From contig JACEVL010000344.1 of assembly GCA_020284085.1 (NCBI GenBank), forward strand, positions 748,506-812,505: a stretch of 64,000 nt of DNA, read 5' to 3'. The notes beneath the pieces are model-generated. The model was not told the DNA's origin. It saw only the letters and a program-made list of their open reading frames with translations, and did no database searches. Of this stretch, positions 1 to 15,959 are shown piece after piece; the first letter of the stretch is position 1, and each line of letters begins with the position of its first letter. The stretch is from Aporrectodea caliginosa. Taxonomy: Eukaryota > Annelida > Clitellata > Crassiclitellata > Lumbricidae. The position numbers and the translations under genes are program-made.

Positions 1-4456
<4,456 letters not shown>

Positions 4457-4724
4457 CTGACAAAGGGATCGCAGGCGTTCGCTGTTCCGCTCGTTCGACT
4501 CTGGAGGTTTCTGGCTGCGATGAGAGTCACCATCAGCTTCTCTGATTCGCGATTGTATTGGACGGTGAACCGAATCCGACCGAGACTTCCTTCGTCCGCA
4601 TCGTCATCGTCGTCATCGTCGTCGTAGTCGCCCGTCGTCCTACGGTACAGACTGGGATCAATGGAGCCTAGGCTGAATCCAGACCCTCCTCCTCCTCCTC
4701 CTCCGTGGCCCAAGTGGTGGCCCC
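4457..4724 (-). CDS. SYT15: SYT15-like synaptotagmin, exon with IDPSLY motif and start of C2A
   Basis: This internal exon is 268 bases long, with a strong pyrimidine-rich acceptor (GTTGTGTTGTTGCTTAG) and the donor TTTGTCAG/GTCAGA. It enters in phase 1 and leaves in phase 2. It encodes a glycine-rich stretch, GSIDPSLYRR, a run of about eight aspartates, then the first strands of C2A (LGRIRFTVQYN, LMVTLIAARNL) and loop 1 ending CDPFVR. The Gly-x-Ile-x-Pro-x-Leu-Tyr motif just before C2A is shared with several synaptotagmins, including SYT15. Loop 1 keeps one Asp (CDPF), but the usual first calcium-binding Asp is not evident. The position holds Arg-Thr, and the loop is about two residues longer than in SYT1 or SYT7. 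An extended synaptotagmin C2C was considered but fits worse once the next exon is included. Confidence 0.9.
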
Positions 4725-5979
4725 CTAAGCAACAACACAACCAACACAAACATCCACTTCAGTCTACAGATCACATCTGCTCCACTGCAGCACACACTGC
4801 AATTTCACCACTGAATAAATCAGTGAATTGCCGATGTGTCTGTAATTATCCACCGCGGTAACCAACAACGCGACACTAAGCCACCAGGCAGTATGCCACC
4901 ATTCTGCTCGGCAGTAGGCCTAGATGTCTTTATACAGACGCAGCAAAAAAAATTGGTGTAAACAGTCTGTCTATACCTGTTAGAAAACAGCCTCCTGCCT
5001 ATTCCGATGGAAAACTAGTCATTTGTTTGAAGCGCCATCGCTTGAAGCTTACTGACAGTTTGCGCTAAAGAAATCGTCAGAATAGTTATTAAGAAACTTA
5101 CTTCTTACTGACTGTTGAACTATTTATGCTGTGTGCCTATCTTTCTTTGTGGCGATGCAATCTATCGTCAAATTGACTTAAATGACAAATCACGATGATA
5201 CAACGACAAATGAATCAACAAAGTGAAAGTTGAGGTTACTTATCGCATGACAAATTAATTATTTAAATTTGTCTGGCGACCAATTATCTTAAATGACTAC
5301 AAAGGCGTTGGCGCCTCCGCTGACAAGAGGTCTGAGGAAGGGGGGAGGGGCAGCTGCAGGTGCGTGATGGACGCCATTCGAACGAACGCGTGAAAAACCT
5401 CTCAAACCAAAGGTGATCTCACTGAATTATTTATCAACTGTTGGCTGTAAACACCTTGTTGTTATGCCACGTGACCGACTCGTGTCTGCTGCTGGTGCTG
5501 CTGATGTTATAATTCAATGACTCTTGAGTAATTCCATAATGAAATCCTCAATGGAATAAGTTACAACCGAAGACTGATGAATTGCTGAGCATTGTGTTGT
5601 TATTTGTTCGTCAACGCTTCAGCTGTTTGTCAGCTGTTTGTCGTAGTTATGCACCACAGCGCAGTAATGGACCCTAGACACAATCAGCTACATGTAGTTA
5701 CTAATTAAATTCGTACTTTGTTAATTGTAACTTTGTTAATTAAATGCTGGTTGTAATGAATGACGAAGACGATCGTAACCCAAAGAGGAGCAGCGTCATA
5801 TGCTGGACGCTGTTATGAAGCCAATGTCTTTGTAATTGTCCTCTATGCGTCACATGTCCAACATATGACGCTGCTGTTAAGGGATGCGAATGATGATGGT
5901 AATGATGACGAAAGCACACATGATGATACAAAAGATGACATGATTTGATGATGGCGATGGTAGTGACATTGAATGACGA

Positions 5980-5981
5980 TA

Positions 5982-6017
<36 letters not shown>

Positions 6018-6073
6018 GCGGCGATGATGATGATGATTATTATTATTATTATTATTATTATGACGATGATGAC

Positions 6074-6139
<66 letters not shown>

Positions 6140-6140
6140 A
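5980..6140. repeat. (ATG)n / (ATT)n microsatellite
   Basis: About 160 bases of GAT/ATG trinucleotide repeat are interrupted near 6037-6061 by a TTA block. It lies in a SYT15-like intron. It produces long poly-Asp, poly-Met, poly-His and poly-Ile open frames on both strands, none of which is a gene. Confidence 0.95.
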
Positions 6141-6869
6141 TACAAGGTCGCTGTCTAGACCTTGGGATGACTGTTGGTCAATTAATGAAACCTTGGAACC
6201 ATAATTCATCTCCATATCACGTCCTACTGAGTTGCAGCGTACCGCCGTTTGCTCTCGTCGCTCCAACGAGTAACAGAGATCACATGATGTTTACATGTCA
6301 TCCATCGGATTCAACTTGCTCATTTGTAAAGAGATGGATCATTGTGATGGAAGTTCATCACTGGATGTCTTGAAAACGGTTCATGCTGAATTTGTCGAAG
6401 AGACGCAGTTCGTTTGAATAGGTAGACGACAGGCACGAACAAAGATAAGTTGTCTTATAGACTACAATGACGATGTCCGTAATAGGCTACTGTTGTCAGT
6501 CTACCAAAATCCTCACAGGCTTCAAACTACATGCGAGATGCATTTGGATAATCGCTGAAGCTCCTAAATACATCGGAGAACTCTGTTTTGTTGTTTCCAG
6601 CCAGAACAATAGACGACTATTGCAGTCTGCAGCTGTCTCGAGCAGTGGGTCCCATACGTTCCTAGGACTATGCACACCCATCTTACTCTCGTGCACTGAC
6701 ATTTGAAATGTTCTTCTATAGCAATCTACGTCTGCCTTCCACTAGAAACGAATAAAAATCATTTTCAGCCTACTTTAAGACCTTAGATCGTCTTCGATAT
6801 AATGTTGGTGGTGTTTATGATGTTGATGCAGATGACGATACATGCATAAATTTAGGTATACGTATACCT

Positions 6870-6965
6870 ACCTACATATATATATATATATATATACATA
6901 CATACATACATGCATACATACACATGCATGCATCAACACTAACTATGTGAATGCATGTATGCATG
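6870..6965. repeat. TA and CATA simple repeat with inverted symmetry
   Basis: A (TA)n run is followed by CATA repeats. About 25 bases later comes the near-reverse complement (ATGCATGTATGCATGTGTG), so the tract could fold into a hairpin. Confidence 0.75.
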
Positions 6966-6994
6966 TGTGTATGTTTAGCGCCTTCGTGAGTTTC

Positions 6995-7270
6995 TTGTAA
7001 GCCCAACCGACGCGCTCCATATAAATCAGACGCCATATACATAGTGGACTATACATACATGTGTCAACAATTAACTATAGCACCTTATGAATACCTCACA
7101 AAAGCGCTGCCAACGCCGATCTAAATGATGTTAGAGTAATTCCGAACAAAAAGTCAATCACTGAGAGAATCACTATAGTGCCCAGGTAACTGACGCTGAG
7201 AGCCCAACCGACGACGCTCCATCTGACGCTGGGAATCAGATACCATTTTAGCAATCAGTGGACCATGTAG
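6995..7270. repeat. degenerate direct repeat, two copies
   Basis: The phrase AGCCCAACCGACG followed by CGCTCCAT occurs near 7000 and again near 7200. Each is followed by a related segment ending in a GTGGAC motif (cagacgccata, tagtggac and variants). The copies are about 200 bases apart and the surrounding sequence is diverged. No coding potential is evident. Confidence 0.55.
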
Positions 7271-8571
7271 CGTCGAAGAATAGGAGCGACAACAATTGAA
7301 TGGGCATGCAGACATACATGCAGATATTTATCTTTACATGCACTGACACAATGACACATATGAATGGAAAGCAATTTATGACTGTGACTGTGACAATAGA
7401 TTTGTCAAGCAATCGTGACGCGCGACTTTTGCTATTTGAACTCGACTATAATGATTCGTTAACATTCACAGTCATTGGTCCTTTGTCTCTGAAACTGATT
7501 TGTCGGAACAAATAGAAGACAGTCTGTCGTTAGATCCGTTAGGCCTATTTGCTGAACTCTAAATAATGCAGAATGGCGAATGCCTCCCATTATGTTGGCG
7601 GTTATAGTTTCGGAAATCAGGATCACCACGGGAAATGTAGTAGCAGCATCGCATCTATCTGGTCAGATGAGAAGATGATGTCAGAGCATTTGCTCATGGA
7701 GCTTTTACGAGCATTACAGAAAGCAGCATCCAAGCATTCGTACTAATGCATCCACGTGGGTTCCTATATATGTTAATAGGATGCACGAGTGACTTCGTGC
7801 TGGCAATTGAATGCATCTCAGGTGCTTTGCATGGAAGGCGTACATCCTCATCCGTTCTCTCAGATATTTACTTAGACCATACGCTGTACTGTATAACATT
7901 ATACAACCATATAACTCCTGGTGTACTTGGGTGCCTATGAGTGCAATTGGGTAAGTCTCAAGTGCATGCAATGGATTGCAAAGTCTCCGCCTGTTTTTCA
8001 GATAAAATATTCTTTTAGCATCATAATATAGGTTAGCTCAGAGAGCGACTCTGATTAGGTGCTTCATTAAATTTATAACTACAACCTCAATATACTATGC
8101 AATTCAATGCAATAAAACAATACAGCATAGTATTGTGATACATAGGTGTCGATGTAACTTGGGAATGGAACTGAATGCGTCTCAGCTGCAATGCAGGAGA
8201 CGACAGAGTCTCCTCTGTGCGCTCAGGTAATCGCTAGGCTTATACAAGCATTGAACTAGCAATGCATTCACTCTGTTACTAAAGAACAGCAATTATATAC
8301 ACAAATGAATTGTATCACATAATGATAGATGATAATATCGCCAAAACACGAAGACATACGGAGGAGGAACAAACGAAACAAAGACAAACAGGGAGAAATA
8401 CAGCACGTTTTGGATGTCATGTGTATACTATACAGTAATTTAATAATTTCATAGAAATTGACACGCAAATCATCTGCCATTAATTATGAGCTACAGAAGT
8501 TGTTCTATACAATGTATCAGACTATACAAAATGAGGAGGAGGAGGAGGAGTGGACGTAATCCTCTGTTTAC

Positions 8572-8711
8572 CTTTGTAGTCTTGTTTTCCTTCTCCAGAA
8601 TCGTAAGACATACTCCAGGCGATTCGTCCACCGGATCGAACATTGCGCATCGACTCATCCGTGGTACTGGCTAGAGTACTGCCACTCCCGTTCAGAGACA
8701 ACCTCGACAGT

Positions 8712-8755
<44 letters not shown>

Positions 8756-8855
8756 ATGTTGCTGTTGCTGCTGCTGATGTTGGGAAGAGTCCGAACTCTG
8801 CGTTAGGCTGGAATTGGATGTCGTTGCCGTCGGTGGAACACTGAACGGGATGCAA
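8572..8855 (-). CDS. SYT15: SYT15-like synaptotagmin, cytoplasmic linker exon with poly-Gln
   Basis: This internal exon is 284 bases long, with acceptor GGTGTGTCTTGTAG and donor CTACAAAG/GTAAAC. It enters in phase 2 and leaves in phase 1, matching the membrane exon before it and the C2A exon after it. It encodes CIPFSVPPTATTS, a Ser-rich stretch, about 22 glutamines broken by two histidines, then a Ser/Thr-rich segment and GKQDYK. The Ile-Pro-Phe-x-Val-Pro-Pro phrase resembles a conserved phrase in the linker of vertebrate SYT15. The poly-Gln comes from an unstable CAG tract (about 8713-8783). The linker is longer than in mammals. Phase agreement favours direct joining to 4457-4724, but a symmetric intervening exon cannot be excluded. 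Confidence 0.8.
8713..8783 (-). repeat. CAG trinucleotide repeat inside coding exon
   Basis: The plus strand shows CTG repeats with two ATG interruptions and a few TTG. On the minus strand these are CAG/CAA glutamine codons, and the two interruptions are His codons. It lies inside the SYT15-like linker exon. Confidence 0.95.
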
Positions 8856-9867
8856 CTACAAGACACACCGAAACATGTCTCCTTCATTTCCAGCTTAGCT
8901 CTGGCGATATTATACCTATTTAGCACATGATATAGCCTACATTTGTGTATATGAATTGCTTGCCATTACGAATATAAAGAATGTTGAACCTATCCCTACT
9001 AAATATAACAAGACTACTACTAATAACGAGCAGTATTCTAGTAGTTTCATAAATTGTCGTAGCATACACCGACATTCGATCTGTAGGTGTAATGTGTATG
9101 ATACTGTGTGTATTGTATCTATCTCACACAAACATACAGCTGTACCAATATAGGGCGCTGGCTACAATTCTTTAATGTACACAGTCCTGTGCTTGAATAA
9201 CACGGTACCTTTCACCAAAGAGTATAAAATATGGGATGATACTGGAAAAGTGTTTTCAGTTTGACTGCCTTTGATGGATTGGAAAAAGATGGTTGCTTCA
9301 TTGGCTGGTAATCGTCTGTATCTGTTTCGGTTCGTGATTTATCGAGACCTCGTGCATTTCAACGAGCAACATTAAGTCATCCATCTTTCGTGTAGCAGAA
9401 TAGCAGTCGTTCCGTCCATCTTTAAATCCTTCATTCCTTCCTTCCTTCCTTCCTGCAAGTCAACGGTCTTCATTCCAGCGCCGCTACCCCCGCCGCCGCC
9501 GCCGCCGCCGCCGCCGGTCAACGGATCTGCGGCGGAGGGCGGAGGGTGAGGACGTCGGATCGGCTCCTAATATGGCAAATCAATTAAAGCCTAATTCCTT
9601 TACGGTCGTCGTCGACCAAATTGGCGACCAAAGGAATAACCAGGAGACGACGTCGACAACGATGACTTAAATCACATAAAAATGCAGCGCAATACAAACA
9701 GCCTTCACGCACACCCGGTCCACATCTCTCTTTATGACTTCATTCGCCATTCCAATATTCTTATTACTACCTCTACTACCACTATCACTACTACCACTTC
9801 CGCTACTGCTTTTTTACTACTACTGCACTACTACTACTGCTACTATCGCTAATCCAACTATTACTAC

Positions 9868-10185
9868 ACCTGCGGGTGGCTCGGTCGCAATATAAACGTG
9901 GAGTACAATACAATACAATACAACACAACACAATACAACTGGGGCGCGGTGGTATAGGGGTATGTTCGGTGCCTTGCAGCTGGAGGGCTGCGGGTTCGAA
10001 TCCATCTCAAAGCCGCCGCATAGGGACCCTGGGCAAGTCCTTCACTCGCAATTGCTCATGTGCTTCGGCGTGAAACTCCGATTCAGCGTCCGCGTAGTAG
10101 TCGGGAGCGCCTCTGAATAGGCAATCTGGTAGAGGCGCTATAACAAGTGTTCAAATACAATACAAATACAATACAATACAATAAA
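9868..10185 (+). mobile_element. tRNA-derived SINE inserted in duplication copy 1
   Basis: A tRNA-like head (about 9941-10010) has a likely A box TGGTATAGGGG and a perfect B box GGTTCGAATCC at 9993-10003, which together form an RNA polymerase III promoter. The body contains GTCGGGAGCGCCTCTGAATA and the tail is a run of CAATA/CAAATA repeats. A CAATA run also precedes the head. Duplication copy 2 lacks this whole segment (site near 12666), which shows it is an insertion. A related reversed fragment occurs near 36880-36920. Confidence 0.8.
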
Positions 10186-10962
10186 AAAAGCAGCAGTGTT
10201 TGTAGGCCTATGTGTGCGAATGCACGTACAATAGTATGCATGCGGACGGGAGTTTCCTGTGAGCGAGGTTTATATGATTTCTGTGATTAAATTGCTTCAT
10301 ATTATATTTAAATGCAGTTCATCGGCAAGTGCCAGTGAATCAGAACCAGATTCAATATGAATCTCTTGCAGAAATAAACATATACTTCGTTTCATTTTTT
10401 ATCTGAGTCGTATTTGCATGTCCTTTCCTTTCTTAGTCATCAGAGTTGTATAGTTTTGTAAGCATCGACATATTAATCATATAAACAAACAGAAAAAGTC
10501 ATGAAGTCATTCAGCTTTTCATGTTACGCTGATAGGTGGCGCTGCTAAGGTCTTATCTTACGCTATGAACTAGATACATTTCATTTCGGTAGGTGGAAAG
10601 ACAGAGAGAGGCAGGGACGGGGAAAGGGACAGAGGCAGGGACGGGGAAAGGGAAGTGAAGGAGGGGAGGGGAAGGTAGTGAGGACTTCATTCATTTTAAA
10701 TTCAGTAGATGGCGCTCCTATCGTATACGTTATGACTTCAGGTCATTTCAACCGTTTTAGGACGGGCAAACGTCTAGTTAATTAATTAGTAGCTAATAAT
10801 ATTATGGCTCTGGTGTCTAATGCACAAGACTTCAACCAATGATGCATCAAACCTAAGCCATAATCAGATAAGCAGTAGCCTCTCTTGGCGCAATTATGTC
10901 CAGTGCACAGCGTTGCATCAGCTTCATCAAACTGTCGACAGCTGACAGCCTAACTGTGCTGC

Positions 10963-11026
<64 letters not shown>

Positions 11027-11064
11027 AATGTTCTGATGTCTGACTCCATCTGTCGTCATTTCAA

Positions 11065-11316
11065 GTGATGCAAACTAAGTGTCAACGTTGTTTTATAATG
11101 AAGAGAAAGTGCCTTTCGTCGTTTGCTGCTGTTGTCACCTGCAGCCACAGAACCCAAACCATTGACCGAAGCCTCAGAACCTCCACTGAACGTTATCTCC
11201 GAGCAGAGGAGGATCTACTATTAACTGAGGGAAGCGTTTTGACTGAGGCAACACAACGATGCACATCTGACATGACAACTAACGCATCTGCATATGGCGT
11301 GGCAAGGTTAAACTAG
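11065..11316 (+). CDS. small open frame of unknown meaning in duplication copy 1
   Basis: This 83-codon open frame begins MMQTKCQRC, with CFIMKRKCL and LTEGSVLTEATQRC further on. Its partner in copy 2 (13581-13886) keeps the same frame through a 3-base in-frame deletion over most of its length, then diverges after a 4-base indel near the C-terminus. I recognise no domain, signal peptide or membrane segment. Conservation may only reflect recent duplication, so coding status is doubtful. Confidence 0.15.
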   Translation: MMQTKCQRCFIMKRKCLSSFAAVVTCSHRTQTIDRSLRTSTERYLRAEEDLLLTEGSVLTEATQRCTSDMTTNASAYGVARLN

Positions 11317-13580
11317 GAGTGACAGAGTCAGGTAAAGGAAGGTCAGACTAAATCAAGGTCAAATGAAGTGGGGTTAGGTTAAAGCACGTGACAATTCTTT
11401 CGACAGAATCTCTCTGACAAGAGCTTTAGACGCAAGGCCCGTAATCCATTTTAACTTAATACAGTTAGCAAAGGCAGCGTATAACACCGATCTTGCGAAT
11501 AATATGAGAAGAAAAGTATGACAACAGAGGACTTTTCTCGGAAGGTTATGTTCCAAACTGACGAGCATATAGTTGCAGAAAGCTAGTTAAGAACAAATAA
11601 ACCATGGCAAGGTTAAACAAGACGAAACTTAGTAAGAAAGTTAATGAAGACCAGATTTAGAAATTGTGAGATATATAAGTTGGATGAAGCAAACTCAGAC
11701 AACGTAAGTAAAGACAAGTACAGTGATATTTGGCGCTAGGTGGGATGATGGTGGTTTAAGGCACTACACATGACTAATATCAATCAAAGCTAAGTTAACC
11801 ACGGTATGTAAGATGAACTTAGGTTCATCTTTAGCATGAGGCGAGTAATACGGTACAATACTCAATACTCATTTGTTGAAACTCAAAAGCTGATACAGAC
11901 ACAACTTCTACAGATTACATGGTTCGGGACTTCTATAGGGACAGCATAAGCAGTGTCATGCAGTTGGCGTTCTTATATAGAATGCGGTATATGAATACCC
12001 GAATGCCTGGCTTTCGTTTGCGGCCAGGGAGCAAATCTGCGATGGCCCTATAGCCAAAAATTTTCCTCATGGTATGTTGCTACCATGTACCAAATTTCAT
12101 GCTTCTGTCATTAAGTGAACAATTCTGCCATATTTTGCACCAGGCCGCCCCACTATCGTGATTTATCGAGACCTCGTGCATTTCAAAGAGCAACATTAAG
12201 TCATCCATCTTTCGTGTAGCAGAATAGCAGTCGTTCCGTCCATCTTTAAATCCTTCATTCCTTCCTTCCTTCCTTCCTGCAAGTCAACGGTCTTCATTCC
12301 AGCGCCGCTACCCCCGCCGCCGCCGCCGGTCAACGGATCTGCGGCGGAGGGCGGAGGGTGAGGACGTCGGATCGGCTCCTAATATGGCAAATCAATTAAA
12401 GCCTAATTCCTTTACGGTCGTCGTCGACCAAATTGGCGACCAAAGGAATAACCAGGAGACGACGTCGACAACGATGACTTAAATCACATAAAATGCAGCG
12501 CAATACAAACAGCCTTCACGCACACCCGGTTCACATCTCTCTTTATGACTTCATTCGCCATTCCAATATTCTTATTACTACCTCTACTACCACTACTACC
12601 ACTTCCGCTACTGCTACTTTTACTACTACACTACTACTGCTACTATCGCTAATCCAACTATTACTACAAATAAAAAGCATCAGTGTTTGTAGGCCTATGT
12701 GTGCGAATGCACGTATAATAGTATGCATGCGGACGGGAGTTTCCTATGGGCGAGGTTTATATGATTTCTGTGATTAAATTGCTTCATATTATATTTAAAT
12801 GCAGTTCATCGGCAAGTGCCAGTGAATCAGAACCAGATTCTATATGAATCTCTTGCAGAAATAAAAAATATACTTCGTTTCATTATTTTTTTTATCTAAG
12901 TCGTATTTGTATGTCCTTTCCTTACTTGTCAGTGCTTAACAGTTGCCTATACGCTTCCTTAGTCATCAGAGTTGTACAGTTTTGTAAGCATCGACATATT
13001 AATCATATAAACAAACAGAAAAAGTCATGAAGTCATTCAGCTTTTCATGTTACGCTGATAGGTGGCGCTGCTAAGGTCTTATCTTACGCTATGAACTAGA
13101 TACATTTCATTTCGGTAGGTGGAAATGTAATTAGCAACTTCTATTGCGCCGGTGAAAGACAGAAAGAGACAGGGACAGGGACAGAGGCAGGGACGGGGAA
13201 AGGGAAGTGAAGGAGGGGAGGGGAAGGTAGTGAGGACTACATTCATTTTAAATTCAGTAGATGGCGCTCCTATCGAATACGTTATGACTTCAGGTCATTT
13301 CAACCGTTTTAGGACGGGCAAACGTCTAGTTAATTAATTAGTAGCTAATAATATTGTGGCTCTGGTGTTTAATGCACAAGACTTCAACCAATGATGCATC
13401 AAACCTAAGCCATAATCAGATAAGCAGTAGCGTCTCTTGGCGCAATTATGTCCAGTGCACAGCGTTGCATCAGCTTCATCAAACTGTCGACAGCTGACAG
13501 CCTAACTGTGCTGCTGCTGCTGCTGCTGCTGAGGATGATGACGATGATGATGATGATGATGTTCTGATGTCTGACTCCAT

Positions 13581-13886
13581 GTGTCGTCATTTCAAGTGAT
13601 GCAAACTAAGTGTCAACGTTGTTGTATAATGAAGAGAAAGTGCCTTTCGTTTGCTGCTATTGTCACCTGCAGCCACAGAACCCAAACCATTGACCGAAGC
13701 CTCAGAACCTCCACTGAACGTTATCTCCGAGCAGAGGAGGATCGACAATTAACTGAGGGAAGCGTTTTGACTGAGGCAACACAACGATGCGCATCTGACA
13801 TGACAACTAACGCATGCATCTGCATATGGCGTGGCAAGGTTAAACTAGGAGTGACAGAGTCAGATAAAGGAAGGTCAGACGACTAA
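13581..13886 (+). CDS. small open frame of unknown meaning in duplication copy 2
   Basis: This is the partner of the open frame at 11065-11316, sharing QTKCQRC, IMKRKCLS, RSLRTSTERYLRAEED and LTEGSVLTEATQRC. It has a longer, unrelated C-terminus after a 4-base indel. No family is recognised, and it may be non-coding. Confidence 0.15.
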   Translation: MSSFQVMQTKCQRCCIMKRKCLSFAAIVTCSHRTQTIDRSLRTSTERYLRAEEDRQLTEGSVLTEATQRCASDMTTNACICIWRGKVKLGVTESDKGRSDD

Positions 13887-14174
13887 CGGTCTGACAACAA
13901 CTGTAGACGCAAGGCCCGTAATCCATTTAATACATTTAGCAAAGGCAGCGTATAACACCGGTGCGATCTTGCGAATAATATGAGAATAAAAGTTTGACGA
14001 CAGAGGACTTTTCTCGGAAGTTGTATGTACCAAACTGACGAGCATATATTTGCAGAAAGCTAGTTTAGAACTAATAAACCAAGGCAAGGTTAAACAAGAC
14101 GAAACTTAGTAAAGAAGTTAACGAAGACCATTCACAAATTTAGAGATACATGTAGCTAGCTTGGATGAAGCTTG

Positions 14175-14235
14175 TCCCATTTTGCGTTTTGCAAGTGGAG
14201 TAATAAAGAATATACTTACTTACTTACTTACTTAG
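14175..14235 (+). mobile_element. LINE-like 3' tail, (TTAC)n
   Basis: The segment is absent from the matching position of duplication copy 1. It reads GCAAGTGGAGTAATAAAGAA and ends in about five TTAC units. AATAAAG followed by a short tandem tail is typical of truncated non-LTR retrotransposon insertions. The family is not identified. Confidence 0.45.
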
Positions 14236-14689
14236 ACTCATGTCAGACAATGTAAACAGAGGCAAGTACTGTGAGAGTTGGCTCTAAATGGGACGCTGTA
14301 TGATTCGTAAGGCACTGCACTGAATGACTAACATCAATCAACGCTAAGTTAACCACGGTTATGTAAGACGAACTTAGGTTAGCATGAGACGAGTAGATGT
14401 ACCATATTTTTCCATGTAATGTGTGCATATTTACAATCACTAAACCAGTTGCAGATCTGAGCTAAATAAATGTGCATATGACTAGTAGCCGCTGAGAAGA
14501 TACCGTGAGGTAAAGTGCGTCATGGAAAGGAAGAATAAAATCCGAGTTTACGTGGAGTGAAGTTACACATTGTATATATATATATATATATGTACGGTAG
14601 CCTATAAGGTGGATGTTCTCTATATGCCTGGCTATAGTTTGCATTACCTCGGAATGGTTTGATAACGCAATGCCAATTCAACATAATAG

Positions 14690-14769
14690 ACCAGGATTTG
14701 AACCTGCGTGCATTTCTGTACTTGACCAGGACGCCAATCCAAAGTGCGGCTCTGTTATTACGGATGTTG
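14690..14769 (-). other. tRNA-like B box segment, possible SINE fragment
   Basis: The minus strand reads GCACGCAGGTTCAAATCCTGG, which contains a B-box-like GGTTCAAATCC. No complete cloverleaf or clear A box was found, so this is more likely a SINE fragment or tRNA pseudogene than a tRNA gene. The phrase AAAGTGCGGCTCTGTTATTA at its left end recurs at 15664. Confidence 0.35.
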
Positions 14770-15655
14770 AATTCCCCGGTCATTCCCCCGGTCAATTCCC
14801 CTGTCAATTTCCCCCCCGGTCAATTCCCCCAGGTCAATTCCCCGGTCAATTCCCCCCGGTCAAGTATTATTATCTTAATAATCTGTTATTATATACATAT
14901 ATATAATAATTATTATAAAATAATTACATATATTTTATATTATTATATAATTATATTTGTGCATATAAATTATATAATATATAATTAAATTAATATAATT
15001 AATTATAACTATAATATAATTAATTATAATAATATTTATTAATTATTATAGTAATATAATTATTAAAATAATATATAATATGTAATAATAATTAATATCA
15101 CTAATAAATATATTAATTATTTATTAAAATTATATGTATAATATATAATATTAATATATTATATTAATTATTATAATTATATAATTATTATATAATATAT
15201 AATTATTAAATTATATATATAATATAATATATACACATATACATAGGTATTTATATAATTATATTAATATTTAATAATCTATAAAAATATATATTAATAT
15301 TATTAATATCATATAATTTTATAATAATTAATTATATTGTTATTGATTAATTACAATAATTATTATATAATAATAATTTAATTATATTGTTATTATATAT
15401 ATTATTAATTATAAATTGAATTATAATATATATATTATTTCTATTAATATAATTAATTATATTAATTTAATTATATATTATATAATTTATATGCACACAT
15501 AATATAATTATATAATAATATAAAATATATGTAATTATTTTATAATAATTATTATATATATGTATGTAGGGGGGAATTGACCGGGGGGAATTGACCTGGG
15601 GGGAATTGAACCGGGGGGAATTGACGGGGGGAATTGACCGGGGAATTGACTGGGC
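14770..15655. repeat. large AT-rich palindrome with GC-rich repeat arms
   Basis: The left arm (14770-14863) is a degenerate tandem array of GGTCAATTCCCC. The right arm (15568-15655) is the same array inverted (GGGGAATTGACC). Inside them, about 100 bases at 14890-14995 are almost the exact reverse complement of 15465-15566. The core is nearly pure A and T. A phrase of about 36 bases containing AAAGTGCGGCTCTGTTATTA flanks the structure on both sides in direct orientation (14740 and 15664). No coding capacity is present. Confidence 0.9.
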
Positions 15656-15959
15656 CAATTGTCCTAAAGTGCGGCTCTGTTATTATATTATGTTGAAGCA
15701 CTGAGGAGTCATGTGAGCTGTAATTGAGCAAACGGACGAATACATCTGTTGTGTGAGTGCATGACTCCACGATCCATGCCTCTTGATGAGACGACCGCAA
15801 CCAACCGATTGAAGAAGGGCTGAGTATATTATAATTACCATGGTCATTCGGATCTTTAAAGCCTTTGGGAGATTTTGATGGAAGCGTCAGTTAGTAGCTG
15901 CGGGTTAACATCAGTGCATAGAGATTAGGACGATAGTATGTTAAGGCAGACAGTATTTA

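Larger units (their letters stand above)
4725..8571. other. SYT15-like gene, intron between linker and C2A exons
   Basis: This 3.8-kb intron has minus-strand GT at 8571-8570 and AG at 4726-4725. It contains the (ATG)n block at 5980-6140, a TA/CATA tract at 6870-6965, a 50-60 bp degenerate direct repeat near 7000 and 7200, and a diverged pair near 7800-7880 and 8165-8230. I see no other exon or gene. Confidence 0.6.
9332..11856. repeat. segmental duplication, copy 1
   Basis: This block begins TCGTGATTTATCGAGACC and runs to about GGCGAGTAATACGG. It is matched almost base for base by 12156-14400. It holds in order a CTTC tract, a long (CCG)n run, a TTAC/CTACTA tract, a SINE insertion (about 9868-10183) absent from copy 2, a GA-rich tract, a CTG/ATG microsatellite (10961-11027) and a small open frame (11065-11316). 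Copy 1 has more CCG and ATG units than copy 2. Confidence 0.9.
12156..14400. repeat. segmental duplication, copy 2
   Basis: This is the tandem partner of 9332-11856, separated from it by about 300 bases of unique sequence. It lacks the SINE of copy 1. It has a shorter (CCG)n run, about 25-35 extra bases near 12925 and 13125, and its own insertion near 14175-14235 ending in a (TTAC)n tail that resembles a LINE 3' end. Confidence 0.9.

Noticed and set aside
5843..6373. Poly-Asp, poly-His, poly-Ile and poly-Met open frames
   Set aside because: Translations of an ATG/ATT microsatellite on both strands.
9941..10010. A true tRNA gene
   Set aside because: The cloverleaf is incomplete and the sequence continues into a SINE body with a CAATA tail.
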